Source: Saprospiraceae bacterium (GTDB lineage: Bacteria > Bacteroidota > Bacteroidia > Chitinophagales > Saprospiraceae). From it: DNA of 46,364 nucleotides. The DNA lies in the NCBI GenBank assembly GCA_029212405.1, contig JARGNR010000025.1:24277-70640 (forward strand). Direction: 5' to 3'. The stretch's first letter is position 1; each line of letters starts with the position of its first letter. The notes below the pieces were generated by a model that made no database searches, was not told where the DNA came from, and saw nothing but the letters and a program-made list of their open reading frames with translations. The position numbers were made by a program, and so were the translations under genes. Below, one piece after another: positions 10,739 through 19,533 of this stretch.

Positions 10739-12109
10739 ATGACATTATTTGATAAAATTTGGGATGCTCATGTTGTCACTCAAATTAAAGGAGGTAGACA
10801 AGTGTTATATATCGATCGCCACTTTATTCATGAAGTAACTAGTCCTCAGGCATTTTCTGGTTTAAAAACGAGGAATATTCCCTTATATAGAAAAGAGAAA
10901 ATAACGGCAACTGCAGACCACAACGTTCCTACTAAAAACCAACATCTCCCGATTACGGAACCCCTATCAAAAAAACAAGTTAATACCTTACTCCAAAACT
11001 GTAAAGACTTCGATATTCCTTGTTATGGTCTCGGCCATGAAAAACAAGGAATCGTTCATGTTATAGGACCAGAATTAGGGATCACCCGACCAGGAATGAC
11101 AATTGTTTGCGGAGATAGTCATACAAGTACTCATGGCGCATTTGGTTGTATAGCATTTGGTATAGGGACATCTCAGGTTGAGCAAGTCATGGCTTCTCAA
11201 TGCTTGATTTTAAACAAGCCGAAAACCATGCGTATTACCGTAAATGGTGCTTTACAAAAAGGGGTTACCTCAAAAGATATTGTGTTATACATCATTTCAA
11301 AACTGACTGCAGCAGGAGGAACTGGACATTTTATTGAATTCGCAGGAGATACCATCCAAAATCTCTCCATGGAAGCTAGAATGACCATCTGCAATATGAG
11401 CATTGAAATGGGAGCTAGAGGAGGAATGATTGCTCCGGACCAGAAAACATTTGACTATATCAAAGGACGAGAATTTGCACCAAAAGGCATAGATTTTGAA
11501 AATGCTGTAGCCCACTGGAAAACACTCAAATCTGAGGATGGAGCTATATTTGATACCGAACATTCGTTTGAAGCATCAGACATTAGTCCAATGCTTACTT
11601 ATGGTACCAATCCTGGGATGGGAATTAAAATAGAAGATTCTATCCCTGACACCAATAATAAAAAAGCATTGGATTACATGGGTTTTTCTGCAGGTGAATC
11701 ATTGATCGGAAAAAGAATCGAACATGTTTTCATTGGCAGTTGTACCAATTCCAGAATAGAAGATTTGAGACAAGTAGCTGATTTTGTTAAAGGCAAGAGT
11801 AAAGCTCAACATATCACAGCAATGATTGTCCCTGGATCAAAAAAGGTAGAAAAACAAGCCAAAGAAGAAGGATTGGATAAAATATTTGAAGCTGCAGGAT
11901 TTGAGTTGAGAGAACCTGGTTGTTCAGCCTGTTTGGGTATGAATGAAGATAAGATTCCTGAGGGAGAATATTGTGTTTCAACTTCCAATAGAAACTTTGA
12001 AGGAAGACAAGGCCCAGGAGCAAGAACAATATTGGCTAGTCCATTAACAGCGGCAGCAGTTGCTGTAGAGGGACAAATTGTAGATATTAGAAAGTTTTTG
12101 AGCAATTAA
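10739..12109 (+). CDS. leuC: 3-isopropylmalate dehydratase large subunit
   Basis: Aconitase-family large subunit, 456 residues, a normal length. With LeuD it isomerises 2- to 3-isopropylmalate. The [4Fe-4S] ligands are Cys335 in FIGSCTNSR and Cys395 and Cys398 in [10 protein letters not shown]. The early [12 protein letters not shown] motif is also intact. It sits between leuA and leuD on the same strand with gaps of 27 and 36 bases, so it is part of the leuACDB block. Confidence 0.97.
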   Translation: MTLFDKIWDAHVVTQIKGGRQVLYIDRHFIHEVTSPQAFSGLKTRNIPLYRKEKITATADHNVPTKNQHLPITEPLSKKQVNTLLQNCKDFDIPCYGLGHEKQGIVHVIGPELGITRPGMTIVCGDSHTSTHGAFGCIAFGIGTSQVEQVMASQCLILNKPKTMRITVNGALQKGVTSKDIVLYIISKLTAAGGTGHFIEFAGDTIQNLSMEARMTICNMSIEMGARGGMIAPDQKTFDYIKGREFAPKGIDFENAVAHWKTLKSEDGAIFDTEHSFEASDISPMLTYGTNPGMGIKIEDSIPDTNNKKALDYMGFSAGESLIGKRIEHVFIGSCTNSRIEDLRQVADFVKGKSKAQHITAMIVPGSKKVEKQAKEEGLDKIFEAAGFELREPGCSACLGMNEDKIPEGEYCVSTSNRNFEGRQGPGARTILASPLTAAAVAVEGQIVDIRKFLSN

Positions 12110-12145
12110 TTAAAAAGTGATTGAATCATTGAATAATAAAAATAA

Positions 12146-12736
12146 ATGGAAGCACTGCAAAAAATAAAAAGTACTGCGGTTCCTATACCTGTTGAAAACA
12201 TAGATACAGACCAAATTATTCCAGCTAGATTCTTGAAAGCAATTTCTAGAGAGGGGTTTGGTGAAAACTTATTCAGAGACTGGAGGTATGAAAAGTCTGG
12301 AAACAAAGTAGATGACTTCATACTTAACAATCCTATATATACTGGAAAAATACTAGTCGCTGGAAAAAATTTTGGTTGCGGGTCAAGCAGAGAACATGCA
12401 GTATGGGCATTACACGACTATGGATTTAGGGTAGTGATATCAAGTTTTTTTGCAGATATATTCAAAGGAAACTCATTAAATAATGGATTGGTGCCTATCA
12501 CCGTGGATGATGCTACATTACATCTCATCTTTGAGTTCATTGAAAATGACCCCAATCATGTATTTGAGGTGGATATTGCATCTCAGACTTTAAAAATTAA
12601 TGAAACCCATACCCTACACTTTGATATAGATGAATACAAAAAGGAGTGTATTTTAAAAGGGTATGACGATATTGACTATTTATTAAGTATCAAGGACAAA
12701 ATCGAAGAATTCGAAAAACAACAAGAATTATATTGA
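12146..12736 (+). CDS. leuD: 3-isopropylmalate dehydratase small subunit
   Basis: Swivelling-domain partner of LeuC, 196 residues. The typical [14 protein letters not shown] motif lies near the N-terminus, and [14 protein letters not shown] supplies the substrate-binding loop. The gene follows leuC by 36 bases and precedes leuB by 27 bases. The length and both motifs are normal, so an active LeuCD complex is expected. Confidence 0.97.
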   Translation: MEALQKIKSTAVPIPVENIDTDQIIPARFLKAISREGFGENLFRDWRYEKSGNKVDDFILNNPIYTGKILVAGKNFGCGSSREHAVWALHDYGFRVVISSFFADIFKGNSLNNGLVPITVDDATLHLIFEFIENDPNHVFEVDIASQTLKINETHTLHFDIDEYKKECILKGYDDIDYLLSIKDKIEEFEKQQELY

Positions 12737-12763
12737 GCTGCGTTGAAAAATAGACGACTTAAA

Positions 12764-13852
12764 ATGAGCAAACTACAAAACATAACAGTACTAAAAGGAG
12801 ATGGAATAGGACCGGAAGTGGTCAATCAAGCTATTAAAGTACTCCATGCGATCGCTGAAAAATATGCCCATACCTTTACTTTTGATGAGCAACTTATCGG
12901 TGCTTCAGCTATAGATCAAACAGGGAACCCACTCCCTGACCATACGATTGAAAGCTGCAAATCAGCAGATGCTATTCTATTAGGTGCAATTGGAGATCCT
13001 AAATATGACAATGACCCCAATGCTACTGTACGTCCTGAACAAGGATTATTGAAACTAAGGAAAACATTAGGCCTCTTTGCTAATATCAGACCGGTTAGAA
13101 TCTTTGATAATTTAAAACATTTATCGGTACTCAAACCAGAAGTATTGCAAAATGTAGATATGGTTATTTACAGAGAACTGACGGGAGGAATCTACTTTGG
13201 TAAAAAAGAAAAAAATGAAGAACAGGCATCTGATTTATGTCATTATCATCGATTTGAAATAGAACGAATCGCTAAATTGGCATTTGAGGAGGCAACAAAG
13301 AGAAGAAACAAATTGTGTCTAATTGATAAAGCAAATGTATTAGATACTTCAAGGTTATGGAGGGATGTAGTCCAGCAAATGAGTCCATCCTACCCTTCAG
13401 TAGAAGTCAATTACTTATTTATTGACAATGCTGCGATGCAAATGATTTTAAATCCTTCTCAATTTGATGTTATTGTCACTTCCAATATGTTTGGCGATAT
13501 CATTTCTGATGAAGCAAGCGTTCTTGGGGGATCTTTAGGGCTTTTACCATCTTCTTCTGCTGGAACTGAGGCAAGATTATATGAACCCGTTCATGGATCA
13601 TTCCCACAAGCAACAGGAAAAAACATTGCAAATCCCTTAGCCACTATCTTATCTATTGAAATGATGCTTCGAGACTTTGGATTGATAGAAGAAGCCGATG
13701 ATGTATTGAATTCTGTAACCTATTGTATTGATCAAAATTTACTAACTATTGACTTAATCAAAGAAAATGCTTTACTTTGTTCAGAAGTTGGAGATCAAAT
13801 CACAAATCGAATATCTTCCAAAACATCTAAAGACTATGGCGTACTCATATGA
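12764..13852 (+). CDS. leuB: 3-isopropylmalate dehydrogenase
   Basis: NAD-dependent oxidative decarboxylation of 3-isopropylmalate, the third leucine-specific step. From the ATG at 12764 the protein has 362 residues and begins directly with the conserved ITVLKGDGIGPEVV. An upstream in-frame TTG at 12743 would add seven unconserved residues, so I preferred the ATG. Active-site signatures are the RPEQGLLKLRK substrate loop, YRELTGGIYFG, CLIDKANVLDTSRLW (catalytic Lys) and the metal-binding DIISDEASVLGGSLGLLPS. The adenine-loop segment EPVHGSFPQATGKNIANP is present. Its TGA overlaps an ATG (ATGA at 13849) that starts a 5-codon mini-ORF leading into the ilv leader peptide. Confidence 0.96.
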   Translation: MSKLQNITVLKGDGIGPEVVNQAIKVLHAIAEKYAHTFTFDEQLIGASAIDQTGNPLPDHTIESCKSADAILLGAIGDPKYDNDPNATVRPEQGLLKLRKTLGLFANIRPVRIFDNLKHLSVLKPEVLQNVDMVIYRELTGGIYFGKKEKNEEQASDLCHYHRFEIERIAKLAFEEATKRRNKLCLIDKANVLDTSRLWRDVVQQMSPSYPSVEVNYLFIDNAAMQMILNPSQFDVIVTSNMFGDIISDEASVLGGSLGLLPSSSAGTEARLYEPVHGSFPQATGKNIANPLATILSIEMMLRDFGLIEEADDVLNSVTYCIDQNLLTIDLIKENALLCSEVGDQITNRISSKTSKDYGVLI

Positions 13853-13862
13853 ATATAATGGT

Positions 13863-13943
13863 ATGAACAGAGCATTGACAGTCGTCAACATAGTCTCTAT
13901 TTCAATTATTATTATTAGTGTAATTATTATTCAAATGCTCTAA
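13863..13943 (+). CDS. Branched-chain leader peptide of the ilv attenuator
   Basis: A 26-codon ORF between leuB and ilvD. It begins MNRALTVVNIVSIS and continues with four Ile, SV, three Ile, QML and stop. Of 26 residues 9 are Ile, 4 Val and 2 Leu; eight of the nine Ile codons are ATT, in runs of four and three. Followed at once by mutually exclusive hairpins and a terminator, this is the layout of an amino-acid leader-peptide attenuator, analogous in logic to the enterobacterial ilv leaders but not obviously homologous. Its ATG overlaps the TGA of a 5-codon mini-ORF (13849-13866), itself overlapping the leuB stop, so ribosomes finishing leuB could be passed on to it. A small membrane protein is the alternative, but the terminator and pairing scheme make that unlikely. 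Confidence 0.85.
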   Translation: MNRALTVVNIVSISIIIISVIIIQML

Positions 13944-13983
13944 GGAGGTTGACTATATATAAAATAAAAAAAGGTCATTCTCC
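13884..13983 (+). promoter_or_regulatory. Attenuator RNA: alternative 1:2 and 2:3 pairings
   Basis: Region 1 (GTCAAC, 13884-13889, inside the Val-Val-Asn codons) is exactly complementary to GTTGAC at 13948-13953. Region 2 (GGAGGTTGAC, 13944-13953, directly after the leader stop) also pairs with region 3 (GTCATTCTCC, 13974-13983): eight Watson-Crick pairs, one G-U and one mismatch. The 2:3 hairpin uses almost the entire 5' arm of the terminator, so it is an antiterminator. A ribosome stalled on the Ile run would cover region 1 and leave region 2 free for 2:3 (readthrough). A ribosome reaching the stop codon would cover region 2 and let the terminator form. Confidence 0.8.
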
Positions 13984-14002
13984 ATTGAGAGTGGCCTTTT
14001 TT
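13966..14002 (+). terminator. Rho-independent terminator of the ilv attenuator
   Basis: The 5' arm GGTCATTCTC (13973-13982) pairs along all ten positions with GAGAGTGGCC (13987-13996), two of them G-U, around a CATT loop. The stem is flanked by an A run and followed by six T (13997-14002). It ends 19 bases before the ilvD start, the right place for controlling entry into ilvDBNCA; it also serves as the end of the leu transcript when antitermination fails. Confidence 0.92.
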
Positions 14003-14021
14003 AGTTTAAAGAAATTAAAAA

Positions 14022-15698
14022 ATGGAGTTAAATAAATACAGCAAACATGTAACATCGGATCCTTCACAACCAGCAGCACAAGCGATGCTACATGCTATTG
14101 GTCTCACGTCTGAGGATTTAAAAAAACCTCAAATAGGAATTGCCAGTACCGGGTGGGAAGGAAATCCATGCAATATGCACTTAAATGACTTGGCGAAGGA
14201 AATCAAAACAGGGGTATCGAAAGAGGATCTCATCGGATTGATTTTCCATACCATTGGGGTGAGCGACGGAATATCTATGGGAACTGCAGGAATGCGATAC
14301 TCACTCCCATCTAGAGATATCATTGCCGATAGCATAGAAACAGTTGCTTCTGCACAATGGTATGATGCATTGGTTACCGTTGTAGGTTGTGATAAAAATA
14401 TGCCAGGTGCATTGATGGCATTAGGTAGATTAAATAGACCTAGCATATTATTTTTTGGTGGCACCATAGGTCCAGGTTGTCATGCAGGAAAAGACTTAAC
14501 AATCATATCCACTTTTGAAGCTCTCGGTGAGCATATTGCGGGTAACATTGAACAAGGAGAACTCCAGCAAATTATAAAAAAAGCATGTCCAGGTCCAGGT
14601 GCATGTGGTGGTATGTATACCGCAAATACAATGGCCTCTGCCATAGAAGCAATGGGAATGGCACTTCCTTACAACTCATCAAATCCTGCTGTCAGTACGA
14701 ATAAAGCGGAGGAAGCTTTACGCGTAGGACAAGCAATAAACAATCTCTTGCAAAATGATATCAAGCCGAGGGACATCGTCACTCAAGCATCCATAGAAAA
14801 TGCATTGAAATTAATCACTGTATTAGGAGGATCAACAAATGCAGTTTTACATTTTCTCGCAATTGCAAAAGCGTTTGGACTTTCTCTTTCTCTTTCAGAT
14901 TTTCAAAAAATTACGGATTCTACTCCTTTCCTTGCTGACTTAAAACCAAGCGGAAAATACGTTATGGAGGATTTACATAATGCTGGTGGTGTACCCGCAG
15001 TTATGAAAATGATGTTAGAGGAAGGTATGATAGATGGAAGCTGTATGACGGTAACGGGTAAAACAGTAGCAGAGAATCTAGAAAATGTAGGTAGTTTGAA
15101 AGAAGGCCAAAAAGTAATCTATCCGGTTTCAGAACCGATTAAAGAAACAGGTCATTTGCAAATGCTTTTTGGCAACTTGGCTACTGAAGGTGCAGTCGCT
15201 AAAATAACTGGTAAAGAAGGGGAAGTATTTTCAGGACCTGCTCAAGTGTTTGAATCAGAAGCTGAAACAAATGCTGCCATTCAACGCCGAGAAATTGAAG
15301 AAGGGGCAGTTATTGTGATCAGACAATCGGGACCAAAAGGGGCCCCAGGCATGCCAGAAATGCTCAAACCTACTGGGCTACTTATGGGCGCAGGACTGGG
15401 AAAAAGTGTGGCCCTAATCACAGATGGAAGGTTTTCAGGAGGAACGCATGGATTTGTTGTAGGGCACATTACTCCAGAGGCATATAACGGAGGAACAATA
15501 GGCCTCATAGAAAATGGTGATATCATTACAATTGATGCTCGGAACAATACTATAGATGTAAATCTTAGTGAAGCTGAATTAGAAGAAAGAAGAAAAAATT
15601 GGAAACGTCCAGAGAATAATTTAACAGGCTTTTTGAAAAAATATAGATATACGGTTTCATCTGCATCTGAGGGATGTGTGACGGATGGTGAGTATTAA
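14022..15698 (+). CDS. ilvD: Dihydroxy-acid dehydratase
   Basis: Dehydrates the dihydroxy acids to 2-ketoisovalerate and 2-keto-3-methylvalerate, the shared third step of valine and isoleucine synthesis. The 558-residue length is standard. The three iron-sulfur cysteines are Cys50 (GNPCNMH), Cys123 ([10 protein letters not shown]) and Cys195 ([14 protein letters not shown]). The C-terminal [16 protein letters not shown] motif is intact. It is the first gene after the attenuator, so its expression is the most directly controlled. A 269-base gap follows before ilvB. Confidence 0.97.
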   Translation: MELNKYSKHVTSDPSQPAAQAMLHAIGLTSEDLKKPQIGIASTGWEGNPCNMHLNDLAKEIKTGVSKEDLIGLIFHTIGVSDGISMGTAGMRYSLPSRDIIADSIETVASAQWYDALVTVVGCDKNMPGALMALGRLNRPSILFFGGTIGPGCHAGKDLTIISTFEALGEHIAGNIEQGELQQIIKKACPGPGACGGMYTANTMASAIEAMGMALPYNSSNPAVSTNKAEEALRVGQAINNLLQNDIKPRDIVTQASIENALKLITVLGGSTNAVLHFLAIAKAFGLSLSLSDFQKITDSTPFLADLKPSGKYVMEDLHNAGGVPAVMKMMLEEGMIDGSCMTVTGKTVAENLENVGSLKEGQKVIYPVSEPIKETGHLQMLFGNLATEGAVAKITGKEGEVFSGPAQVFESEAETNAAIQRREIEEGAVIVIRQSGPKGAPGMPEMLKPTGLLMGAGLGKSVALITDGRFSGGTHGFVVGHITPEAYNGGTIGLIENGDIITIDARNNTIDVNLSEAELEERRKNWKRPENNLTGFLKKYRYTVSSASEGCVTDGEY

Positions 15699-15967
15699 GA
15701 GTAGGAGGAATAGCTGGATATGCGGAAATGCGAGAATGCGGGAATGTTTAAAAAATCGAAATTTCTTTTTTCTCACTGATGGAAGTAGCCCATTTTTTTA
15801 TTCAAGGCCAAAAAACTTTCATTCTTCGAGATTAAGGATTATCGTTTGATTAAACCAAGTATAGACAAACTAGCAAATAAAATTAATGCTTTTCATAAAC
15901 ACCTAAAACCAAAACAATAACAATTACTTGCCCACAATTCAGCGATTAAAGCACAAAAAACAAAAAA
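15699..15967 (+). other. Gap between ilvD and ilvB with a short imperfect tandem repeat
   Basis: This 269-base gap is the longest inside the ilv cluster. At 15720-15746 it holds three imperfect head-to-tail copies of a unit like ATGCGGAA (ATGCGGAA, ATGCGAGA, ATGCGGGAATG). No leader ORF, terminator or clear TAnnTTTG box was found, so it may be spacer or hide an internal promoter that I cannot recognise. Confidence 0.4.
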
Positions 15968-17704
15968 ATGAAAGTACAATCAATAAAAGAAACCAAGAGT
16001 AAGACCAAGACTACTGAACATATCTCTGGCTCTGAAGCTGTACTTAAGTGTATTCTTCACAATGGGGTCGATACTATATTTGGTTATCCAGGCGGGGCAA
16101 TTATGCCTATTTATGATGCACTCTATTCGTACCAAGATAAAATTACCCATATCTTAACCAGACATGAACAGGGTGCCATTCATGCGGCAGAAGGCTATGC
16201 TAGAGTCAGAAGAAAAACGGGGGTAGCTTTTGCTACTTCTGGACCAGGAGCGACAAACTTATTCACAGGTCTGCTGGATGCATTAATGGACAGTACACCT
16301 CTTGTCTGTGTGACAGGACAAATATATAGTTCACTCTTAGGTTCCGATGCTTTCCAAGAAGCAGATGTAATCGGTTGTACCACTTCCATCACAAAATGGA
16401 ATTATCAAATCACAAAGGCAGCTGAAATACCTGAAGTTTTTGCAAAAGCATTTTACATCGCTAATACGGGTAAGCCAGGTCCAGTTGTAATTGATATTAC
16501 CAAAGATGCACAATTGGAAATGTTTGATTTTGAAGTAGCAGAACAACCCGTTCTTAGAAGCTATAATCCAAGACCAAAAGTAAATCCCGATCAAATTTCT
16601 GAAGCAGCAAGATTAATCAATGCAGCTAAAAAGCCTTTTATTTTGGCTGGTCATGGTATCCATATTGCTCAGGCTCAAGATGAATTTGTTTCGTTTGTAG
16701 AGAAAACAGGTATTCCTGTAGGTTGTACTATTCACGGACTATCGACTATATCAAGTGACCACGAATTGAACATGGGAATGCTTGGTATGCATGGAAATTA
16801 TGGCCCGAATGTTAAAACCAATCAATGTGATGTTTTGATTGCTATTGGGATGAGATTCGATGATAGAGTTACTGGAAATCTGTCAAAATACGCAAAACAA
16901 GCAAAGGTCATTCACATAGAAATTGATCCATCAGAAGTGGATAAAAATGTAAAAACAGAAGTGGCTGTAATTGCAGATGCAAAAGATGCTTTATTGGCCC
17001 TAACCCCATTGGTTGAAGAAAAATCATATCCAGAATGGATCTCAGAATTTCATGAATGCGACAAACAAGAAGCTGAAAAAGTATTCTCTAAAGATTTAAA
17101 AATCAAAGCTTCAGGTTCTATCACCATGGGAAGAATCATGCAAGAAGTGTCCAATCAAACAAAAGGCAAGGCTATTGTTGCAACCGATGTAGGGCAACAC
17201 CAAATGATCGCTGCCAGGTATTATGACTACAATGGCTTCGATCAATGGCTGTCTTCAGGAGGTGCTGGAACTATGGGTTTTGGATTACCCGCTGCAATCG
17301 GAGCACAATTGGGGCGAAAAGATGCTACCGTCATTTGTGTATGTGGAGATGGAGGGTTCCAAATGACTATCCAAGAATTAGGCGTATTGAGCCAATGGAA
17401 AATTCCAGTGAAAATTTTATTGCTGGACAACAACTATCTAGGCATGGTTCGACAATGGCAGCAATTGTTTTTTGACAAGAGGTACTCTTTTGTCGAACTA
17501 GAGAATCCAGATTTTGTGAAAATAGCAGAAGGGTTTGGTGTACAGGGTAAAACGATATCCGACGCGAGTGAAATCAATCAAGGAATTGAAGAGATGTTAT
17601 CATACGACGGTCCTTTCCTTCTGCACGTACAGGTTGAAAAAGAAGAGAATATTTTTCCAATGATTGCCACAGGAAAAGCAGTCGATGAAATAACTCTCGA
17701 ATAA
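15968..17704 (+). CDS. ilvB: Acetolactate synthase large (catalytic) subunit
   Basis: Thiamine-diphosphate enzyme that makes acetolactate or acetohydroxybutyrate from pyruvate. It has 578 residues. Glu67 in TRHEQGAIHAAEGYAR is the cofactor-activating glutamate, and CGDGGFQMTIQEL followed by LLLDNNYLGMVRQWQ is the GDG-N diphosphate/Mg site. The VFGYPGG-type start (TIFGYPGGAIMPIYD) is typical of AHAS. About 20 polar residues precede the conserved core. It is followed by its regulatory subunit gene ilvN. Confidence 0.97.
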   Translation: MKVQSIKETKSKTKTTEHISGSEAVLKCILHNGVDTIFGYPGGAIMPIYDALYSYQDKITHILTRHEQGAIHAAEGYARVRRKTGVAFATSGPGATNLFTGLLDALMDSTPLVCVTGQIYSSLLGSDAFQEADVIGCTTSITKWNYQITKAAEIPEVFAKAFYIANTGKPGPVVIDITKDAQLEMFDFEVAEQPVLRSYNPRPKVNPDQISEAARLINAAKKPFILAGHGIHIAQAQDEFVSFVEKTGIPVGCTIHGLSTISSDHELNMGMLGMHGNYGPNVKTNQCDVLIAIGMRFDDRVTGNLSKYAKQAKVIHIEIDPSEVDKNVKTEVAVIADAKDALLALTPLVEEKSYPEWISEFHECDKQEAEKVFSKDLKIKASGSITMGRIMQEVSNQTKGKAIVATDVGQHQMIAARYYDYNGFDQWLSSGGAGTMGFGLPAAIGAQLGRKDATVICVCGDGGFQMTIQELGVLSQWKIPVKILLLDNNYLGMVRQWQQLFFDKRYSFVELENPDFVKIAEGFGVQGKTISDASEINQGIEEMLSYDGPFLLHVQVEKEENIFPMIATGKAVDEITLE

Positions 17705-17762
17705 ACTTGAAGCTGAAAGAAAATAAATTTTGATCCACTCAAAAGGTGATAAAAAAATAATC

Positions 17763-18305
17763 ATGGAAGAAACAAAAAGAATACATACACTGGTCATTTT
17801 CTCAGAAAACAAAATGGGAATATTAGCTAGAATCGTTGGCATTATTACCCGAAGGCATATCAATATTAAGAGTATAAATTCATCTCCTTCCAGTTTGGAA
17901 GGCATTTATCGCTATACAATTGTGGTCAACTTAACCGACGAACTATCTCGAAAATTGGTCGCTCAATTAGACAAACAAGTAGATGTATTAAAAGCATTTT
18001 CATACACCGATGATGAATTGGTATATCAAGAAATAGCATTGTATAAGATTCCCTCAAAAATCTTTTACGAAGGGGATAGCTGCGAGCTACTGGTTAGAAA
18101 ACATAATGCGAGAATCATTTCAATAGAACCTGAATATATCGTGATTGAAAAGACTGGTCATCATGAAGAAACAGAAGCATTATTAAATCAATTGAGAGAA
18201 AAAGGAATATATGAATTCGTCCGATCCGGTCGCGTAGCTATTGTAAAACCAATGGAGCGCCTCAATAATTATTTAGCAACTATAGAGCGGGCAGCATCTG
18301 TATAA
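17763..18305 (+). CDS. ilvN: Acetolactate synthase small (regulatory) subunit
   Basis: From the ATG at 17763 the protein has 180 residues, the usual size for the long form of the AHAS regulatory subunit. The N-terminal ACT domain is clear (HTLVIFSENKMGILARIVGI, then RRHINIKSINSSPSS); the second half is the C-terminal AHAS-S domain. It binds IlvB, raises its activity and confers valine feedback inhibition in the family. The frame stays open upstream to a TTG at 17730, but the extra 11 residues are unconserved. It lies 58 bases after ilvB and 69 before ilvC. With the short LeuA, this is one of the two visible ACT-type allosteric control points in the cluster, the other being IlvA. Confidence 0.94.
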   Translation: MEETKRIHTLVIFSENKMGILARIVGIITRRHINIKSINSSPSSLEGIYRYTIVVNLTDELSRKLVAQLDKQVDVLKAFSYTDDELVYQEIALYKIPSKIFYEGDSCELLVRKHNARIISIEPEYIVIEKTGHHEETEALLNQLREKGIYEFVRSGRVAIVKPMERLNNYLATIERAASV

Positions 18306-18374
18306 AGTAACGAAAAACAAACACAAAATTTTAGTCCATCAAGAGGACATTAAACACAACAAATAAATAAAAAA

Positions 18375-19421
18375 ATGGCACAATTTAATTTTGGAGGCGT
18401 AGAAGAAAACGTAGTAACCAGAGAAGAATTTCCTTACGACAAAGCAAGAGAAGTCCTCAAAGATGAGACCATAGCAATTATTGGGTATGGAGTTCAAGGT
18501 CCAGGACAGGCTTTAAATTTAAGAGACAACGGTTTCAAGGTGATCATTGGTCAACGATCTCCTTCCAAATCTTACGACAAGGCAATAGCTGACGGTTTTG
18601 TACCAGGAGAAACGCTATTCTCTATTGAGGAAGCAGCAGAGAAAGCTACTGTCATCCAATACTTATTGTCAGATGCAGCACAAATAGCGGTTTGGCCTAC
18701 ATTAAAGCCTTATCTCACAAAAGGAAAAGCTTTGTACTTTTCTCATGGATTCGGGATTACCTATAAAGAAAGAACAGGCATCATTCCTCCAGATGACATC
18801 GACGTTATATTGGCGGCTCCTAAAGGATCTGGAACCAGTCTTAGAAGGTTATTTGTAGCTGGAAAAGGATTGAACTCATCATTTGCAGTATTTCAAGATG
18901 CCACTGGAAGAGCAAGAGATCGTGTCATTGCCTTAGGTATAGGGATAGGATCTGGATACTTATTTGAAACAACCTTCAAACGTGAGGTATACAGTGACCT
19001 TACAGGTGAGAGAGGCTCGTTAATGGGTGCAATCCAAGGCTTGTTTGCAGCTCAATATGATTTGTTACGATCAAAAGGACATTCGCCGTCTGAAGCATTT
19101 AATGAGACCGTGGAAGAAGCAACGGAATCGTTATATCCTCTCGTTGCAGAAAATGGAATGGATTGGATGTATGCCAACTGTTCAACTACTGCACAAAGAG
19201 GTGCATTAGACTGGTGGAAAAAATTCCGTGATGCGGTAAAACCTGTTTTTGAAGAATTATATGAAAGTGTTGAAACTGGAAATGAAGCTCAACTTTCTAT
19301 TGATAGCAACAGTCAATCCGATTATAGAGAAAAACTTGAAGCAGAATTGGATGAATTGAAGAATAGTGAAATGTGGCAAGCAGGAAGAGCAGTAAGAAGT
19401 TTACGTCCTGATAATTCGTAG
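18375..19421 (+). CDS. ilvC: Ketol-acid reductoisomerase (short form)
   Basis: Converts acetolactate or acetohydroxybutyrate to the dihydroxy acids with NAD(P)H and Mg2+. The Rossmann motif is IAIIGYGVQGPGQALNLRDNG, followed by the cofactor loop GQRSPSKSYDKA. Metal- and substrate-binding segments include AAPKGSGTSLRR, DLTGERGSLMG and the helical EEATESLYPL region. At 348 residues it has the short single-knot arrangement, unlike the ~490-residue enterobacterial form. The sequence style (GYGVQGPGQ) resembles the Bacteroidales and eukaryotic-organelle type. The last 30 residues form an acidic or charged helix. Confidence 0.96.
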   Translation: MAQFNFGGVEENVVTREEFPYDKAREVLKDETIAIIGYGVQGPGQALNLRDNGFKVIIGQRSPSKSYDKAIADGFVPGETLFSIEEAAEKATVIQYLLSDAAQIAVWPTLKPYLTKGKALYFSHGFGITYKERTGIIPPDDIDVILAAPKGSGTSLRRLFVAGKGLNSSFAVFQDATGRARDRVIALGIGIGSGYLFETTFKREVYSDLTGERGSLMGAIQGLFAAQYDLLRSKGHSPSEAFNETVEEATESLYPLVAENGMDWMYANCSTTAQRGALDWWKKFRDAVKPVFEELYESVETGNEAQLSIDSNSQSDYREKLEAELDELKNSEMWQAGRAVRSLRPDNS

Positions 19422-19472
19422 GGACAATAAGTAATTTAAAACGTAATCAATTACAAAAATTCAAACTGATTC

Positions 19473-19508
19473 AAGAGCTCTTGGGTAGCATTATACTTGA
19501 GAGCTCTT
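19473..19508 (+). other. Stem-loop between ilvC and ilvA
   Basis: AAGAGCTCT (19473-19481) is perfectly complementary to AGAGCTCTT (19500-19508) with an 18-base loop; the first arm is also part of a 12-base palindrome, CAAGAGCTCTTG. No T run follows, so it is not a standard terminator. It lies 26 bases before the ilvA start and could be an mRNA processing or stability element. Confidence 0.5.
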
Positions 19509-19533
19509 ATTTCAAAAATAACAATACGATCCT

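Noticed and set aside
13863-13943. Reading the Ile-rich ORF as a small transmembrane protein gene
   Set aside because: It is hydrophobic enough, but the adjacent terminator and antiterminator pairings and its place before ilvD are better explained by a leader peptide.
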